The notes under the pieces are model-generated. The model was not told the DNA's origin, searched no databases, and saw nothing but the letters and a program-made list of their open reading frames with translations. 64,000 bases of DNA, from the NCBI GenBank assembly GCA_911728455.2, contig CAJVRT020000082.1, positions 186,001 through 250,000 on the forward strand. Direction: 5' to 3'. Origin of the DNA: Marthasterias glacialis (lineage: Eukaryota; Echinodermata; Asteroidea; Forcipulatida; Asteriidae). A program made the position numbers and the translations under genes. Below, one piece after another: positions 1 to 14,870 of the stretch (position 1 is the first letter of the stretch; each line of letters opens with the position of its first letter).

Positions 1-728
1 AGAGCAAAAACGACTTTGAAATTTTAGTCCAAAACTCCAATATTTTTCAGGGGGGTACTGAAAACTTTATGTTTTTTTACCCTAAAACTTTCAACCTAAA
101 ACTGGTGGATATTCACGAACTTACGCTTATCCGGACTTGCAAATTAGAACACTGGTACTGGGGGATATTCCCTCTTGACATGGTAGAGCAAAAACGACTT
201 TGACATTTTGGTCCAAAACTCAAATTTTTTTTGGGGGGGTACTGGTGCTTTTTGACCCTAAAACTTTCAGCCCCAAAACTTGTGGATGTTTCCCGAACTA
301 ACGCTCATCCGGACTTGCAAATTAGAACACTGGTACTGGGAGATATTCCCTCTTGACATGGTAGAGAGAAAACGACTTTGAAATTTAAGTCCAAAAAAAA
401 ACTCCAATATTTTTCAGGGGGGTACTAAAAAATTTGTGTTTTTTGACCCTAAAACTTTCGGCCTAAAAATTGTGGATATTTCTCGAACTAACGCTCATCC
501 GGACTTGCAAATTAGAGCACTGGTACTGGGGGATATTCCTTCTTGACATGGTAGAGTAAGAACGACTTTGACATTTTGGTCCAAAACTCACATTTTTTTT
601 AGGAGGGTACTAAAAAATATGTGCTTTTTTACCCTAAAGCTTTCAGCCCCAAAACTTGTGGATGTTTCCCGAACTGACGCTCATCCGGACTTGCAAATTA
701 GAGCACTGGTACTGGGGGATATTCCCTC

Positions 729-1473
729 TTGACATGGTAGAGCAAAAACGACTTTGAAATTTAAGTCCAAAACTCCAATATTTTTCAGGGGGGTACTGAA
801 AAATTTGTGTTTTTTTACCCTAAAACTTTCAGCCTAAAAATTGTGGATATTTCCCGAACTAACGCTTATCCGGACTTGCAATTTAGAACACTTGTACTAG
901 GGGATATTCCTTCTTGACATGGTAGAGTAAAAACGACTTTGACATTTTGGTCCAAAACTCCCATTTTTTTTAAGGGGGGTATTAAAAAATATGTGCTTTT
1001 TGACCCTAAAACTTTCAGCCCCAAAACTTGTGGATGTTTCCCGAACTAACGCTCATCCGGACTTGCAAATTAGAGCACTGGTACTGGGGGATATTCCCTC
1101 TTGACATGGTAGAGCAAAAACGACTTTGAAATTTTGGTCCAAAATCTCCAATATTTTTCAGGGGGGTACTGAAAAATTTGTGTTTTTTTACCCTAAAACT
1201 TTCAGCCGAAAAATTGTGGATATTTCCCGAACTAACGCTTATCCGGACTTGCAATTTAGAACACTTGTACTAGGGGATATTCCTTCTTGACATGGTAGAG
1301 TAAAAACGAGTTTGACATTTTGGTCCAAAACTCCCATTTTTTTTAAGGGGGGTATTAAAAAATATGTGCTTTTTGACCCTAAAACTTTCAGCCCCAAAAC
1401 TTGTGGATGTTTCCAGAACTAACGCTCATCCGGACTTGCAAATTAGAGCACTGGTACTGGGGGATATTCCCTC
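729..1473. repeat. Local duplication of a satellite A dimer (2 x ~372 bp)
   Basis: Two consecutive two-monomer blocks, 729-1100 and 1101-1473, are near copies of each other. Both run through the same 'cagcctaaaaatt' monomer type and then 'cttgtactaggggatattcc', followed by a 'gacattttggtcc' monomer. The related segment starting at 2605 carries this dimer once, so the extra copy here is most simply a recent dimer-sized unequal exchange. Confidence 0.7.
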
Positions 1474-2604
1474 TTGACATGGTAGAGCAAAAACGACTTT
1501 GAAATTTAAGTCCAAAACAAAACTCCCATTTTTTTTAAGGGGGTACTGTAAAATTTGTGCTTTTTGACCCTAAAACTTTCAGCCCAAAAACTGGTGGATG
1601 TTTCCCGAACTAACGCTCATCCGGACTTGCAAATTAGAGCACTCGTACTGGGGGATATTCCCTCTTGACATGGTAGAGCAAAAACGACTTTGACATTTTA
1701 GTCCAAAACTCCCAATTTTTTTAGAGGGGGTACTAAAAAATATGTGCTTTTTGACCCTAAAACTTTCAGCCCCAAAACTGGTGGATGTTTCCTGAACTAA
1801 CGCTCATCCGGACTTGCAAATTAGAGCACTGGTACTGGGGGATATTACTTCTTGACATGGAAGAGAAAGAACGACTTTGAAATTTTAGTCCAAAACTCCA
1901 ATTTTTTTAGGGGGGTACTGTAAAATTTGTGCTTTTTGACCCTAAAACTTTCAGCCCCAAAACTGGTGGATGTTTCCCAAACTAACGCTCATCCGGACTT
2001 GCAAATTAGAGCACTCGTACTGGGGGATATTCCCTCTTGACATGGTAGAGCAAAAACGACTTTGAAATTTTGGTCCAAAATCTCCAATATTTTTCAGGGG
2101 GTACAGAAAAATTTGTGTTTTTTGACCCTATAACTTTCAGCCTAAAAATTGTGGATATTTCCCGAACTAACGCTTATCCGGACTTGCAAATTAGAGCACT
2201 CGTACTGGGGGATATTCCTTCTTGACATGGAAGAGTAAGAACGACTTTGAAATTTTAGTCCAAAACTCCAATTTTTTTAGGGGGGTACTAAAATATGTGC
2301 TTTTTGACCTTAAAACATTCAGCCCCAAAACTTGTGGATGTTTCCCAAACTAACGCTCATCCGGACTTGCAAATTAGAGCACTGGTACTGAGGGATATTC
2401 CCTCTGGACATGGTAGAGCAAAAATGACTTTGAAATTTAAGTCCAAAACAAAACTCCAATATTTTTCAGGGGGGTACTAAAAAATTTGTGTTTTTTGACA
2501 CTAAAACTTTCAGCATAAAAATTGTGGACATTTCCCAAACTAACGCTCATCCGAACTTGCAAATTAGAGCACTGGTACTGGGGGATATTCCTTCTTGACA
2601 TGGT

Positions 2605-5600
2605 AGAGCAAAAACGACTTTGAAATTTTAGTCCAAAACTCCAATATTTTTCAGGGGGGTACTGAAAACTTTATGTTTTTTTACCCTAAAACTTTCAACC
2701 TAAAACTGGTGGATATTCACGAACTTACGCTTATCCGGACTTGCAAATTAGAACACTGGTACTGGGGGATATTCCCTCTTGACATGGTAGAGCAAAAACG
2801 ACTTTGACATTTTGGTCCAAAACTCAAATTTTTTTTGGGGGGGTACTGGTGCTTTTTGACCCTAAAACTTTCAGCCCCAAAACTTGTGGATGTTTCCCGA
2901 ACTAACGCTCATCCGGACTTGCAAATTAGAACACTGGTACTGGGAGATATTCCCTCTTGACATGGTAGAGAGAAAACGACTTTGAAATTTAAGTCCAAAA
3001 AAAAACTCCAATATTTTTCAGGGGGGTACTAAAAAATTTGTGTTTTTTGACCCTAAAACTTTCGGCCTAAAAATTGTGGATATTTCTCGAACTAACGCTC
3101 ATCCGGACTTGCAAATTAGAGCACTGGTACTGGGGGATATTCCTTCTTGACATGGTAGAGTAAGAACGACTTTGACATTTTGGTCCAAAACTCACATTTT
3201 TTTTAGGAGGGTACTAAAAAATATGTGCTTTTTTACCCTAAAGCTTTCAGCCCCAAAACTTGTGGATGTTTCCCGAACTGACGCTCATCCGGACTTGCAA
3301 ATTAGAGCACTGGTACTGGGGGATATTCCCTCTTGACATGGTAGAGCAAAAACGACTTTGAAATTTAAGTCCAAAACTCCAATATTTTTCAGGGGGGTAC
3401 TGAAAAATTTGTGTTTTTTTACCCTAAAACTTTCAGCCTAAAAATTGTGGATATTTCCCGAACTAACGCTTATCCGGACTTGCAATTTAGAACACTTGTA
3501 CTAGGGGATATTCCTTCTTGACATGGTAGAGTAAAAACGACTTTGACATTTTGGTCCAAAACTCCCATTTTTTTTAAGGGGGGTATTAAAAAATATGTGC
3601 TTTTTGACCCTAAAACTTTCAGCCCCAAAACTTGTGGATGTTTCCCGAACTAACGCTCATCCGGACTTGCAAATTAGAGCACTGGTACTGGGGGATATTC
3701 CCTCTTGACATGGTAGAGCAAAAACGACTTTGAAATTTAAGTCCAAAACAAAACTCCCATTTTTTTTAAGGGGGTACTGTAAAATTTGTGCTTTTTGACC
3801 CTAAAACTTTCAGCCCAAAAACTGGTGGATGTTTCCCGAACTAACGCTCATCCGGACTTGCAAATTAGAGCACTCGTACTGGGGGATATTCCCTCTTGAC
3901 ATGGTAGAGCAAAAACGACTTTGACATTTTAGTCCAAAACTCCCATTTTTTTTAGGGGGGGTATTAAAAAATATGTGCTTTTTGACCCTAAAACTTTCAG
4001 CCCCAAAACTGGTGGATGTTTCCTGAACTAACGCTCATCCGGACTTGCAAATTAGAGCACTGGTACTGGGGGATATTCCTTCTTGACATGGAAGAGAAAG
4101 AACGACTTTGAAATTTTGGTCCAAAACTCCAATTTTTTTAGGGGGGTACTGTAAAATTTGTGCTTTTTGACCCTAAAACTTTCAGTCCCAAAACTGGTGG
4201 ATGTTTCCCAAACTAACGCTCATCCGGACTTGCAAATTAGAGCACTCGTACTGGGGGATATTCCCTCTTGACATGGTAGAGCAAAAACGACTTTGAAATT
4301 TTGGTCCAAAATCTCCAATATTTTTCAGGGGGGTACTGAAAAATTTGTGTTTTTTTACCCTAAAACTTTCAGCCTAAAAATTGTGGATATTTCCCGAACT
4401 AACGCTTATCCGGACTTGTAATTTAGAACACTTGTACTAGGGGATATTCCTTCTTGACATGGTAGAGTAAAAACGAATTTGACATTTTGGTCCAAAACTC
4501 CCATTTTTTTTAAGGGGGGTATTAAAAAATATGTGCTTTTTGACCCTAAAACTTTCAGCCCCAAAACTTGTGGATGTTTCCCGAACTAACGCTCATCTAG
4601 ACTTGCAAATTAGAGCACTGGTACTGGGGGATATTCCCTCTTGACATGGTAGAGCAAAAATGACTTTGAAATTTAAGTCCAAAACAAAACTCCAATATTT
4701 TTTAGGGGGGTACTAAGAATTTGTGTTTTTTGACCTTAAAACTTTCAGCTTAAAAATTGTGGATATTTCCCAAACTAACGCTCATCTGAACTTGCAAATT
4801 AGAGCACTGGTACTGGGGGATATTCCTTCTTGACATGGTAGAGCAAAAACGACTTTGACATTTTGGTCCAAAACTCAAAATTTTTTTAGGGGGTACTGGT
4901 GCTTTTTGACCCTAAAACTTTCAGCCCAAAAACTTGTGGATGTTTCCCGAACTAACGCTCATCCGGACTTGCAAATTAGAACACTGGTACTGGGGGATAT
5001 TCCCTCTTGACATGGTAGAGCAAAAATGACTTTGAAATTTTTGTCCAAAACTCCCATTTTTTTTTAGGGGGGTACTGTAAAATTTGTGCTTTTTAACCCT
5101 AAAACTTTCAGCCCCAAAAGTGGTGTATGTTTCCCGAACTAATGCTCATCCCGACATGCAAAAAAGAGCACTGGTACTGGGGGATATTCCCACTTGACAT
5201 GGAAGAACAAAAACGACTTTGAAATTTTAGTCCAAAACTCCCATTTTTTTGAGGAGGGTACTGAAAATTTTTGCTTTTTGACCATAAAACCTTCAGCCTA
5301 AAAATGGTGGATATTTCCCGAACTAACGCTTATCCGGACATGCAAATTAGAGCACTCGTACTAGGGGATATTCCCTCTTGACATGGTAGAGCAAAAACGA
5401 CTTTGAAATTTAAGTCCAAAACAAAACTCCAATATTTTTCAGAGGGGTACTAAAATTTTTTTGCTTTTTGACCATAAAACTTTCAGCCTAAAAATTGGAT
5501 ATTTCCCGAACTAACGCTTATCCGGCCTTGCAAATTAGAGCACTGGTACTAGCGGATATTCCCTCTTGACATGGAAGAGAAAGAACGACTTTGAAATTTT

Positions 5601-5761
5601 TGTCCAAAACTCCCATTTTTTTTAGGGGGGTACTGTAAAATTTGTGCTTTTTGACCCTAAAACTTTCAGCCCCAAAACTGGTGGATGTTTCCCAAACTAA
5701 CGCTCATCCGGACTTGCAAATTAGAGCACTCGTACTGGGGGATATTCCCTCTTGACATGGT
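2605..5761. repeat. Segmental duplication within satellite A, copy 1 (partner 17475-20631)
   Basis: About 3.16 kb of satellite A here matches 17475-20631 monomer by monomer at an offset of about 14870 bp. The match includes the diagnostic 'aacctaaaactggtggatattcacgaacttacg' type near the start and the 'agagaaagaacgac' monomer near the end. Beyond about 5761 and 20632 the monomer order differs. The first 1.1 kb of the window (1 to about 1100) is a further copy of the start of this segment at an offset of 2604 bp. Confidence 0.75.
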
Positions 5762-8700
5762 AGAGCAAAAACGACTTTGACATTTTAGTCCAAAACTCCC
5801 ATTTTTTTTAGGGGGGGTATTAAAAAATATGTGCTTTTTGACCCTAAAACTTTCAGCCCCAAAACTGGTGGATGTTTCCTGAACTAACGCTCATCCGGAC
5901 TTGCAAATTAGAGCACTGGTACTGGGGGATATTCCTTCTTGACATGGAAGAGAAAGAACGACTTTGAAATTTTGGTCCAAAACTCCAATTTTTTTAGGGG
6001 GGTACTGTAAAATTTGTGCTTTTTGACCCTAAAACTTTCAGTCCCAAAACTGGTGGATGTTTCCCAAACTAACGCTCATCCGGACTTGCAAATTAGAGCA
6101 CTCGTACTGGGGGATATTCCCTCTTGACATGGTAGAGCAAAAACGACTTTGAAATTTTGGTCCAAAATCTCCAATATTTTTCAGGGGGGTACTGAAAAAT
6201 TTGTGTTTTTTTACCCTAAAACTTTCAGCCTAAAAATTGTGGATATTTCCCGAACTAACGCTTATCCGGACTTGTAATTTAGAACACTTGTACTAGGGGA
6301 TATTCCTTCTTGACATGGTAGAGTAAAAACGAATTTGACATTTTGGTCCAAAACTCCCATTTTTTTTAAGGGGGGTATTAAAAAATATGTGCTTTTTGAC
6401 CCTAAAACTTTCAGCCCCAAAACTTGTGGATGTTTCCCGAACTAACGCTCATCTAGACTTGCAAATTAGAGCACTGGTACTGGGGGATATTCCCTCTTGA
6501 CATGGTAGAGCAAAAATGACTTTGAAATTTAAGTCCAAAACAAAACTCCAATATTTTTTAGGGGGGTACTAAGAATTTGTGTTTTTTGACCTTAAAACTT
6601 TCAGCTTAAAAATTGTGGATATTTCCCAAACTAACGCTCATCTGAACTTGCAAATTAGAGCACTGGTACTGGGGGATATTCCTTCTTGACATGGTAGAGC
6701 AAAAACGACTTTGACATTTTGGTCCAAAACTCAAAATTTTTTTAGGGGGTACTGGTGCTTTTTGACCCTAAAACTTTCAGCCCAAAAACTTGTGGATGTT
6801 TCCCGAACTAACGCTCATCCGGACTTGCAAATTAGAACACTGGTACTGGGGGATATTCCCTCTTGACATGGTAGAGCAAAAATGACTTTGAAATTTTTGT
6901 CCAAAACTCCCATTTTTTTTTAGGGGGGTACTGTAAAATTTGTGCTTTTTAACCCTAAAACTTTCAGCCCCAAAAGTGGTGTATGTTTCCCGAACTAATG
7001 CTCATCCCGACATGCAAAAAAGAGCACTGGTACTGGGGGATATTCCCACTTGACATGGAAGAACAAAAACGACTTTGAAATTTTAGTCCAAAACTCCCAT
7101 TTTTTTGAGGAGGGTACTGAAAATTTTTGCTTTTTGACCATAAAACCTTCAGCCTAAAAATGGTGGATATTTCCCGAACTAACGCTTATCCGGACATGCA
7201 AATTAGAGCACTCGTACTAGGGGATATTCCCTCTTGACATGGTAGAGCAAAAACGACTTTGAAATTTAAGTCCAAAACAAAACTCCAATATTTTTCAGAG
7301 GGGTACTAAAATTTTTTTGCTTTTTGACCATAAAACTTTCAGCCTAAAAATTGGATATTTCCCGAACTAACGCTTATCCGGCCTTGCAAATTAGAGCACT
7401 GGTACTAGCGGATATTCCCTCTTGACATGGAAGAGAAAAAACGACTTTGAAATTTTTGTCCAAAACTCCCATTTTTTTTAGGGGGGTACTGTAAAATTTG
7501 TGCTTTTTGACCCTAAAACTTTCAGCCCCAAAACTGGTGGATGTTTCCCAAACTAACGCTCATCCGGACTTGCAAATTAGAGCACTCGTACTGGGGGATA
7601 TTCCCTCTTGACATGGTAGAGCAAAAACGACTTTGACATTTTAGTCCAAAACTCCCATTTTTTTTAGGGGGGGTATTAAAAAATATGTGCTTTTTGACCC
7701 TAAAACTTTCAGCCCCAAAACTGGTGGATGTTTCCTGAACTAACGCTCATCCGGACTTGCAAATTAGAGCACTGGTACTGGGGGATATTCCTTCTTGACA
7801 TGGAAGAGAAAGAACGACTTTGAAATTTTGGTCCAAAACTCCAATTTTTTTAGGGGGGTACTGTAAAATTTGTGCTTTTTGACCCTAAAACTTTCAGTCC
7901 CAAAACTGGTGGATGTTTCCCAAACTAACGCTCATCCGGACTTGCAAATTAGAGCACTCGTACTGGGGGATATTCCCTCTTGACATGGTAGAGCAAAAAC
8001 GACTTTGAAATTTTGGTCCAAAATCTCCAATATTTTTCAGGGGGGTACTGAAAAATTTGTGTTTTTTTACCCTAAAACTTTCAGCCTAAAAATTGTGGAT
8101 ATTTCCCGAACTAACGCTTATCCGGACTTGTAATTTAGAACACTTGTACTAGGGGATATTCCTTCTTGACATGGTAGAGTAAAAACGAATTTGACATTTT
8201 GGTCCAAAACTCCCATTTTTTTTAAGGGGGGTATTAAAAAATATGTGCTTTTTGACCCTAAAACTTTCAGCCCCAAAACTTGTGGATGTTTCCCGAACTA
8301 ACGCTCATCTAGACTTGCAAATTAGAGCACTGGTACTGGGGGATATTCCCTCTTGACATGGTAGAGCAAAAATGACTTTGAAATTTAAGTCCAAAACAAA
8401 ACTCCAATATTTTTTAGGGGGGTACTAAGAATTTGTGTTTTTTGACCTTAAAACTTTCAGCTTAAAAATTGTGGATATTTCCCAAACTAACGCTCATCTG
8501 AACTTGCAAATTAGAGCACTGGTACTGGGGGATATTCCTTCTTGACATGGTAGAGCAAAAACGACTTTGACATTTTGGTCCAAAACTCAAAATTTTTTTA
8601 GGGGGTACTGGTGCTTTTTGACCCTAAAACTTTCAGCCCAAAAACTTGTGGATGTTTCCCGAACTAACGCTCATCCGGACTTGCAAATTAGAACACTGGT

Positions 8701-11329
8701 ACTGGGGGATATTCCCTCTTGACATGGTAGAGCAAAAATGACTTTGAAATTTTTGTCCAAAACTCCCATTTTTTTTTAGGGGGGTACTGTAAAATTTGTG
8801 CTTTTTAACCCTAAAACTTTCAGCCCCAAAAGTGGTGTATGTTTCCCGAACTAATGCTCATCCCGACATGCAAAAAAGAGCACTGGTACTGGGGGATATT
8901 CCCACTTGACATGGAAGAACAAAAACGACTTTGAAATTTTAGTCCAAAACTCCCATTTTTTTGAGGAGGGTACTGAAAATTTTTGCTTTTTGACCATAAA
9001 ACCTTCAGCCTAAAAATGGTGGATATTTCCCGAACTAACGCTTATCCGGACATGCAAATTAGAGCACTCGTACTAGGGGATATTCCCTCTTGACATGGTA
9101 GAGCAAAAACGACTTTGAAATTTAAGTCCAAAACAAAACTCCAATATTTTTCAGAGGGGTACTAAAATTTTTTTGCTTTTTGACCATAAAACTTTCAGCC
9201 TAAAAATTGGATATTTCCCGAACTAACGCTTATCCGGCCTTGCAAATTAGAGCACTGGTACTAGCGGATATTCCCTCTTGACATGGAAGAGAAAGAACGA
9301 CTTTGAAATTTTTGTCCAAAACTCCCATTTTTTTTAGGGGGGTACTGTAAAATTTGTGCTTTTTGACCCTAAAACTTTCAGCCCCAAAACTGGTGGATGT
9401 TTCCCAAACTAACGCTCATCCGGACTTGCAAATTAGAGCACTCGTACTGGGGGATATTCCCTCTTGACATGGTAGAGCAAAAACGACTTTGACATTTTAG
9501 TCCAAAACTCCCATTTTTGTTAGGGGGGGTATTAAAAAATATGTGCTTTTTGACCCTAAAACTTTCAGCCCCAAAACTGGTGGATGTTTCCTGAACTAAC
9601 GCTCATCCGGACTTGCAAATTAGAGCACTGGTACTGGGGGATATTCCTTCTTGACATGGAAGAGAAAGAACGACTTTGAAATTTTGGTCCAAAACTCCAA
9701 TTTTTTTAGGGGGGTACTGTAAAATTTGTGCTTTTTGACCCTAAAACTTTCAGTCCCAAAACTGGTGGATGTTTCCCAAACTAACGCTCATCCGGACTTG
9801 CAAATTAGAGCACTCGTACTGGGGGATATTCCCTCTTGACATGGTAGAGCAAAAACGACTTTGAAATTTTGGTCCAAAATCTCCAATATTTTTCAGGGGG
9901 GTACTGAAAAATTTGTGTTTTTTTACCCTAAAACTTTCAGCCTAAAAATTGTGGATATTTCCCGAACTAACGCTTATCCGGACTTGTAATTTAGAACACT
10001 TGTACTGGGGGATATTCCTTCTTGACATGGTAGAGTAAAAACGAATTTGACATTTTGGTCCAAAACTCCCATTTTTTTTAAGGGGGGTATTAAAAAATAT
10101 GTGCTTTTTGACCCTAAAACTTTCAGCCCCAAAACTTGTGGATGTTTCCCGAACTAACGCTCATCTAGACTTGCAAATTAGAGCACTGGTACTGGGGGAT
10201 ATTCCCTCTTGACATGGTAGAGCAAAAATGACTTTGAAATTTAAGTCCAAAACAAAACTCCAATATTTTTTAGGGGGGTACTAAGAATTTGTGTTTTTTG
10301 ACCTTAAAACTTTCAGCTTAAAAATTGTGGATATTTCCCAAACTAACGCTCATCTGAACTTGCAAATTAGAGCACTGGTACTGGGGGATATTCCTTCTTG
10401 ACATGGTAGAGCAAAAACGACTTTGACATTTTGGTCCAAAACTCAAATTTTTTTTAGGGGGTACTGGTGCTTTTTGACCCTAAAACTTTCAGCCCAAAAA
10501 CTTGTGGATGTTTCCCGAACTAACGCTCATCCGGACTTGCAAATTAGAACACTGGTACTGGGGGATATTCCCTCTTGACATGGTAGAGCAAAAATGACTT
10601 TGAAATTTTTGTCCAAAACTCCCATTTTTTTTTAGGGGGGTACTGTAAAATTTGTGCTTTTTAACCCTAAAACTTTCAGCCCCAAAAGTGGTGTATGTTT
10701 CCCGAACTAATGCTCATCCCGACATGCAAAAAAGAGCACTGGTACTGGGGGATATTCCCACTTGACATGGAAGAACAAAAACGACTTTGAAATTTTAGTC
10801 CAAAACTCCCATTTTTTTGAGGAGGGTACTGAAAATTTTTGCTTTTTGACCATAAAACCTTCAGCCTAAAAATGGTGGATATTTCCCGAACTAACGCTTA
10901 TCCGGACATGCAAATTAGAGCACTCGTACTAGGGGATATTCCCTCTTGACATGGTAGAGCAAAAACGACTTTGAAATTTAAGTCCAAAACAAAACTCCAA
11001 TATTTTTCAGAGGGGTACTAAAATTTTTTTGCTTTTTGACCATAAAACTTTCAGCCTAAAAATTGGATATTTCCCGAACTAACGCTTATCCGGCCTTGCA
11101 AATTAGAGCACTGGTACTAGCGGATATTCCCTCTTGACATGGAAGAGAAAGAACGACTTTGAAATTTTTGTCCAAAACTCCCATTTTTTTTAGGGGGGTA
11201 CTGTAAAATTTGTGCTTTTTGACCCTAAAACTTTCAGCCCCAAAACTGGTGGATGTTTCCCAAACTAACGCTCATCCGGACTTGCAAATTAGAGCACTCG
11301 TACTGGGGGATATTCCCTCTTGAAATGGT
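3906..11329. repeat. Higher-order repeat: four copies of a 1856-bp, 10-monomer unit
   Basis: Diagnostic sites recur at exactly 1856 bp. The monomer start 'agagc' preceding 'gactttgacattttagtcc' is at 3906, 5762, 7618 and 9474, and the repeat register ends at 11330. The unusual 'tactaagaatttgtg' variant lies at 4711, 6567, 8423 and 10279. 1856 bp is ten monomers of 185.6 bp. The copies differ by only a few bases, so this is the most homogeneous part of satellite A. At 11330 the following monomer switches type, which marks the end of the block. Confidence 0.9.
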
Positions 11330-13197
11330 AGAGCAAAAACCACTTTGAAATTTTGGTCCAAAATCTCCAATATTTTTTAGGGGGGTACTGAAAAATTTGT
11401 GTTTTTTGACCCTAAAACTTTCAGCCTAAAAATTGTGGATATTTCCCGAACTAACGCTTATCCGGACTTGCAAATTAGAGCACTTGTACTGGGGGATATT
11501 CCTTCTTGACATGGAAGAGTTAGAACGACTTTGACATTTTAGTCCAAAACTCCAATTTTTTTAGGGGGTTACTGTAAAATTTGTGCTTTTTGACCCTAAA
11601 ACTTTCAGCCCCAAAACTGGTGGATGTTTCCCGAACTAACGCTCATCCGGACTTGCAAATTAGAGCACTGGTACTGGGGGATATTCCCTCTTGACATGGT
11701 AGAGCAAAAACGACTTTGAAATTTAAGTCCAAAACAAAACTCCCATTTTTTTTAAGGGGGTACTGTAAAATTTGTGCTTTTTGACCCTAAAACTTTCAGC
11801 CCAAAAACTGGTGGATGTTTCCCGAACTAACGCTCATCCGGACTTGCAAATTAGAGCACTCGTACTGGGGGATATTCCCTCTTGACATGGTAGAGCAAAA
11901 ACGACTTTGACATTTTAGTCCAAAACTCCCATTTTTTTTAGGGGGGGTACTAAAAAATATGTGCTTTTTGACCCTAAAACTTTCAGCCCCAAAACTGGTG
12001 GATGTTTCCTGAACTAACGCTCATCCGGACTTGCAAATTAGAGCACTGGTACTGGGGGATATTACTTCTTGACATGGAAGAGAAAGAACGACTTTGAAAT
12101 TTTAGTCCAAAACTCCAATTTTTTTAGGGGGGTACTGTAAAATTTGTGCTTTTTGACCCTAAAACTTTCAGCCCCAAAACTGGTGGATGTTTCCCAAACT
12201 AACGCTCATCCGGACTTGCAAATTAGAGCACTCGTACTGGGGGATATTCCCTCTTGACATGGTAGAGCAAAAACGACTTTGAAATTTTGGTCCAAAATCT
12301 CCAATATTTTTCAGGGGGGTACAGAAAAATTTGTGTTTTTTGACCCTATAACTTTCAGCCTAAAAATTGTGGATATTTCCCGAACTAACGCTTATCCGGA
12401 CTTGCAAATTAGAGCACTTGTACTGGGGGATATTCCTTCTTGACATGGAAGAGTTAGAACGACTTTGACATTTTAGTCCAAAACTCCAATTTTTTTAGGG
12501 GGTTACTGTAAAATTTGTGCTTTTTGACCCTAAAACTTTCAGCCCCAAAACTGGTGGATGTTTCCCGAACTAACGCTCATCCGGACTTGCAAATTAGAGC
12601 ACTGGTACTGGGGGATATTCCCTCTTGACATGGTAGAGCAAAAACGACTTTGAAATTTAAGTCCAAAACAAAACTCCCATTTTTTTTAAGGGGGTACTGT
12701 AAAATTTGTGCTTTTTGACCCTAAAACTTTCAGCCCAAAAACTGGTGGATGTTTCCCGAACTAACGCTCATCCGGACTTGCAAATTAGAGCACTCGTACT
12801 GGGGGATATTCCCTCTTGACATGGTAGAGCAAAAACGACTTTGACATTTTAGTCCAAAACTCCCATTTTTTTTAGGGGGGGTACTAAAAAATATGTGCTT
12901 TTTGACCCTAAAACTTTCAGCCCCAAAACTGGTGGATGTTTCCTGAACTAACGCTCATCCGGACTTGCAAATTAGAGCACTGGTACTGGGGGATATTACT
13001 TCTTGACATGGAAGAGAAAGAACGACTTTGAAATTTTAGTCCAAAACTCCAATTTTTTTAGGGGGGTACTGTAAAATTTGTGCTTTTTGACCCTAAAACT
13101 TTCAGCCCCAAAACTGGTGGATGTTTCCCAAACTAACGCTCATCCGGACTTGCAAATTAGAGCACTCGTACTGGGGGATATTCCCTCTTGACATGGT
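11330..13197. repeat. Higher-order repeat: two copies of a 934-bp, 5-monomer unit
   Basis: A monomer with a distinctive 'agggggttactg' in place of 'aggggggtactg' is found at 11567 and 12501, 934 bp apart, which is five monomers. The flanking monomers follow in the same order in both copies: 'agttagaacgac', 'caaaacaaaactccc', 'gacattttagtcc', 'agagaaagaacgac', then 'aaaatctcc'. The same pentamer occurs once more around 15980-16913 and again from about 20632. Confidence 0.8.
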
Positions 13198-14870
13198 AGA
13201 GCAAAAACGACTTTGAAATTTTGGTCCAAAATCTCCAATATTTTTCAGGGGGGTACAGAAAAATTTGTGTTTTTTGACCCTATAACTTTCAGCCTAAAAA
13301 TTGTGGATATTTCCCGAACTAACGCTTATCCGGACTTGCAAATTAGAGCACTCGTACTGGGGGATATTCCTTCTTGACATGGAAAAGTAAGAACGACTTT
13401 GAAATTTTAGTCCAAAACTCCAATTTTTTTAGGGGGGTACTGTAAAATTTGTGCTTTTTGACCCTAAAACTTTCAGCCCCAAAACTTGTGGATGTTTCCC
13501 AAACTAACACTCATCCGGACTTGCAAATTAGAGCACTGGTACTGGGGGATATTCCCTCTTGACATGGTAGAGCAAAAATGACTTTGAAATTTAAGTCCAA
13601 AACAAAACTCCAATATTTTTCAGGGGGGTACTAAAAAATTTGTGTTTTTTGACACTAAAACTTTCAGCATAAAAATTGTGGACATTTCCCAAACTAACGC
13701 TCATCCGAACTTGCAAATTAGAGCACTGGTACTGGGGGATATTCCTTCTTGACATGGTAGAGCAAAAACGACTTTGAAATTTTAGTCCAAAACTCCAATA
13801 TTTTTCAGGGGGGTACTGAAAAATTTATGTTTTTTGACCCTAAAACTTTCAACCTAAAACTGGTGGATATTCACGAACTTACGCTTATCCGGACTTGCAA
13901 ATTAGAACACTGGTACTGGGGGATATTCCCTCTTGACATGGTAGAGCAAAAACGACTTTGACATTTTGGTCCAAAACTCAAATTTTTTTTGGGGGGGTAC
14001 TGGTGCTTTTTGACCCTAAAACTTTCAGCCCCAAAACTTGTGGATGTTTCCCGAACTAACGCTCATCCGGACTTGCAAATTAGAACACTGGTACTGGGGG
14101 ATATTCCCTCTTGACATGGTAGAGAGAAAACGACTTTGAAATTTAAGTCCAAAAAAAAACTCCAATATTTTTCAGGGGGGTACTAAAAAATTTGTGTTTT
14201 TTGACCCTAAAACTTTCGGCCTAAAAATTGTGGATATTTCTCGAACTAACGCTCATCCGGACTTGCAAATTAGAGCACTGGTACTGGGGGATATTCCTTC
14301 TTGACATGGTAGAGTAAGAACGACTTTGACATTTTGGTCCAAAACTCCCATTTTTTTTAGGAGGGTACTAAAAAATATGTGCTTTTTTACCCTAAAGCTT
14401 TCAGCCCCAAAACTTGTGGATGTTTCCCGAACTGACGCTCATCCGGACTTGCAAATTAGAGCACTGGTACTGGGGGATATTCCCTCTTGACATGGTAGAG
14501 CAAAAACGACTTTGAAATTTAAGTCCAAAACTCCAATATTTTTCAGGGGGGTACTGAAAAATTTGTGTTTTTTTACCCTAAAACTTTCAGCCTAAAAATT
14601 GTGGATATTTCCCGAACTAACGCTTATCCGGACTTGTAATTTAGAACACTTGTACTAGGGGATATTCCTTCTTGACATGGTAGAGTAAAAACGAATTTGA
14701 CATTTTGGTCCAAAACTCCCATTTTTTTTAAGGGGGGTATTAAAAAATATGTGCTTTTTGACCCTAAAACTTTCAGCCCCAAAACTTGTGGATGTTTCCC
14801 GAACTAACGCTCATCTAGACTTGCAAATTAGAGCACTGGTACTGGGGGATATTCCCTCTTGACATGGTAG
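12264..14870. repeat. Segmental duplication within satellite A, copy 1 (partner 15980-18586)
   Basis: Landmarks recur at an offset of exactly 3716 bp (20 monomers): TTGACATGGAAGAGTTAGAA at 12440 and 16156, 'ggaaaagtaagaacg' at 13381 and 17097, and the monomer start before the 'attcacgaacttacg' type at 13759 and 17475. The match fades at about 14870, where 'aaaatgac' and 'actccaatattttttag' monomers meet 'aaaacgac' and 'actcccatttttttt' monomers in the partner. Confidence 0.75.

Noticed and set aside
5336..5346. Exact octamer ATGCAAAT in a few satellite A monomers.
   Set aside because: Most monomers have TTGCAAAT. The octamer arises by a single base change in a duplicated monomer type and is copied with the 1856-bp repeat, so it is not evidence for POU-factor binding.
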